DNA of 60,000 nt, taken from NCBI RefSeq assembly GCF_008831285.2, contig NC_045146.1:24881703-24941702 (forward strand), read 5' to 3'. The first letter of the stretch is position 1. Each line of letters begins with the position of its first letter. The notes below the pieces were generated by a model. It saw nothing but the letters and a program-made list of their open reading frames with translations, had not been told where the DNA came from and did no database searches. Of the stretch, positions 57,786-60,000 are shown one piece after another. This DNA is from Nymphaea colorata (taxonomy: Eukaryota > Streptophyta > Magnoliopsida > Nymphaeales > Nymphaeaceae). The translations under genes and the position numbers were made by a program.

Positions 57786-60000
57786 TTGCTTCATCCACAT
57801 CCTTGAGCAGTCCCCAGGTCTCACGGGACTCTTTACCCCTTTGTCGGACGAGGTTCATCGTATCTCTTGCCCACACAATGAGACGATCACACATAAACTC
57901 CTAAAACTGGCCATTATACCAATACATCAAGTTGGCTATGCATTGATTTTGACAACCAGCCAGCCAATTATTCCAATTGCATCTAATTGACATTTTTAAC
58001 TTTATGTTAGAGATATTGCTTCATCAAGTTATTCATCAGTTCCCAGGTCTCACGGGACTGTTTCCCATCTTGTTGAATAGGGTTCATCGCATCTTTTGCG
58101 GCCATAACGTGAAGATCATACATAACATCATAAAACTGGCCATTATACCAATGCATCAAGTTGGCCATGCATTGGTTGTGTCTTTCAGTCAACCATTTAT
58201 TTCAAATGCAACTAATTGACAATTTTAAGTTGATAAAGCGAACGTTGCTTTATCCACATCCTTGAACAGTCCCCAGGTCTCATGGGACTGTTTACCCCTT
58301 TGTTGGACGAGGTTCATCGTATCTTTTGCCCTCAGAATGAAACGATTACACATTAAGTCCTAAAACTAACCATTATACCAATGGATCAAGTTGGCCATGC
58401 TTTGGTTGTGTCTGTTAGTCAGCCAATTATTTCAAATGCAACTAATTGACAATTTTAACTTGATGGAGCGAACGTTGCTTCATCAAAATCCTTGAGCAGT
58501 CCCCAAGTCTCATGGGACTTTTGACCCCTTTGTTGGACGAGGTTCAACGTATCTTTTGCCCACACAATGAGACGATCACACATAAAGTCCTAAAACTAAC
58601 CATTATACCAATGCATCAAGTTGGCCATGCATTGGTTCTGTTTGTTAGTCTGCCATTTATTTCAAATGCAACTAATTGACAATTTTAACTTGATGGAGCG
58701 AACGTTGCTTCATCCACATCTTTGAGCAGTCCCCAGGTCTCACGGGACTCTTTACCCCTTTGTCGGACGAGGTTCATCGTATCTTTTACCCACACAATGA
58801 GACGATCACACATAAACTCCTAAAACTGACCATTATACCAATGCATCAAGTTGGCTATGCATTGATTTTGACAACCAGTCAGCCAATTTTCCCAATTGCA
58901 TCTAATTGACATTTTTAACTTGATGGTAGAGATATTTCTTCATCAAGTTCCTTCATCAGTTCCCAGGTCTCACGGGACTGTTTCCCATCTTGTTGAATAG
59001 GGTTCATCGCATCATTTGCGCCCATAATGTGAAGATCATACATAACATCATAAAACTGGCCATTATACCAATGCATCAAGTTGGCCATGCATTGGTTGTG
59101 TCTTTCAGTCAGCCATTTATTTCAAATGCAACTAAATGACAATTTTAACTTGATGGAGCGAACGTTGCTTCGTCCACATCTTTTGCCCACACAATAAACT
59201 CCTAAAACTGACCATTATACCAATGCATCAAGTTGGCTATGCACTGATTTTGACAACCAGTCAGCCAATTTTTCCAATTGCATCTAATTGACATTTTCAA
59301 CTTGATGGTAGAGATATTGCTTCATCAAGTTCCTTCATCAGTTCCCAGGTCTCACGGGACTGTTTCCCATCTTGTTGAGTAGGGTTCATCGCATCTTTTG
59401 CGCCCATAACGTGAAGATCATACATAACATCATAAAACTGGCCATTGTACCAATGCATCAAGTTGGCCATGCATTGATTGTGTCTTTCAGTCAACCATTT
59501 ATTTCAAATGCAACTAATTGACAATTTTAACTTGATGGAGCGAACGTTGCTTTATCCACATCCTTGAACAGTCCCCAGGTCTCATGGGACTGTTTACCCC
59601 TTTGTTGGACGATGTTCAACGTATCTTTTTCCCTCATAATGAGACGATTACACATAAAGTCCTAAAACTAACCATTATACCAATGGATCAAGTTGGCCAT
59701 GCGTTGGTTGTGTCTGTTAGTCAGCCAATTATTGCAAATGCAACTAATTGACAATTTTAACTTGATGGAGCGAACGTTGCTTCATCTACATCCTTGAGCA
59801 GTCCCCAGGTCTCATGGGACTGTTTACCCCTTTGTTGGACGAGGTTCAACGTATCTTTTGCCCACACAATGAGACGATCACACATAAAGTCCTAAAACTA
59901 ACCATTATACCAATGCATCAAGTTGGCCATGCATTGGTTCTGTTTGTTAGTCCGCCATTTATTTCAAATGCAACTAATTGACAATTTTAACTTGATGAAG

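Larger units (their letters stand above)
51020..60000. repeat. Satellite array, unit about 230 bp, 31 unit anchors, continues past the window
   Basis: The anchor 'gcatcaagttggc' recurs 31 times, mostly 229-231 bp apart (for example 54290, 54520, 54751, 54980, 55211, 55441, 55671). Units fall into subtypes distinguished by 'ggctatgcattgattttgac' against 'ggccatgcattggttgtgtc', and by 'gaagatcatacataacatca' against 'gacgatcacacataaa'. Units 15-21 reappear in order as units 22-27. Most repeats are complete; the unit at 59225 is shortened. Three foreign insertions interrupt it. On the minus strand many units keep a 60-80 codon frame. Confidence 0.95.

Noticed and set aside
51020-60000. CRISPR-like array
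   Set aside because: The periodic unit is about 230 bp with no short-repeat/unique-spacer structure, and the genome is a plant nuclear one. It is a satellite.

Overview
The window is nuclear DNA of a flowering plant. It is AT-rich, has long GT-AG introns, and carries a plant-type NUP188 gene, a decayed elicitor-responsive C2-domain gene, many hAT-type miniature elements with 8-bp target duplications, and a satellite array. I cannot place the species. There are no bacterial-style operons, tRNAs, rRNAs or CRISPR arrays.

Positions 1008-32241 (minus strand) hold one complete gene for the inner-ring scaffold nucleoporin NUP188. I resolved 31 coding exons. Every intron is GT-AG, all exon phases join, and the product is 2053 residues with no internal stop. 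The introns act as a reservoir for non-autonomous DNA transposons. Two families recur: one with CTATGTCACA-like ends and GTACC-rich subterminal repeats, and one with CAGTGTTGTA/CAATGTTAT-like ends and GTATCGTA-rich subterminal repeats. Several copies have exact 8-bp target site duplications, and two cases are nested.

Positions 32242-36800 hold the NUP188 5' flank, a plus-strand pseudogene of an ERG3-like single-C2-domain protein (33832-34953; one nonsense codon, one frameshift and a shortened exon), and one half of an inverted duplication. Positions 36919-38001 hold an intact plus-strand ORF of 360 aa. It has a WEHTPGVPK motif like that of the plant DUF688 family and six perfect in-frame 66-bp tandem repeats.

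Positions 38340-48550 are a mosaic of local segmental duplications. One block is present at 38.3-39.8 kb and 41.3-42.9 kb, with an internal inversion between the copies, and a third fragment lies at 43.4-43.7 kb. The NUP188 promoter and first nine codons are duplicated at 44.4-45.3 kb. An inverted copy of 35.2-35.8 kb sits at 47.7-48.5 kb. Between them are arrays of a short degenerate motif built around CATGGAAAAA.

Positions 48550-50755 contain no gene I can name. From about 51020 to the window end lies a satellite array with a unit of about 230 bp. I counted 31 unit anchors, and one stretch shows a seven-unit higher-order period. The array is interrupted by a 1229-bp hAT-type element with an 8-bp target duplication, by a 415-bp block that looks like inserted plastid DNA, and by a block of about 436 bp that contains an exon-like segment. 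The minus strand of many units keeps a conserved 60-80 aa reading frame, which suggests the satellite came from coding DNA.
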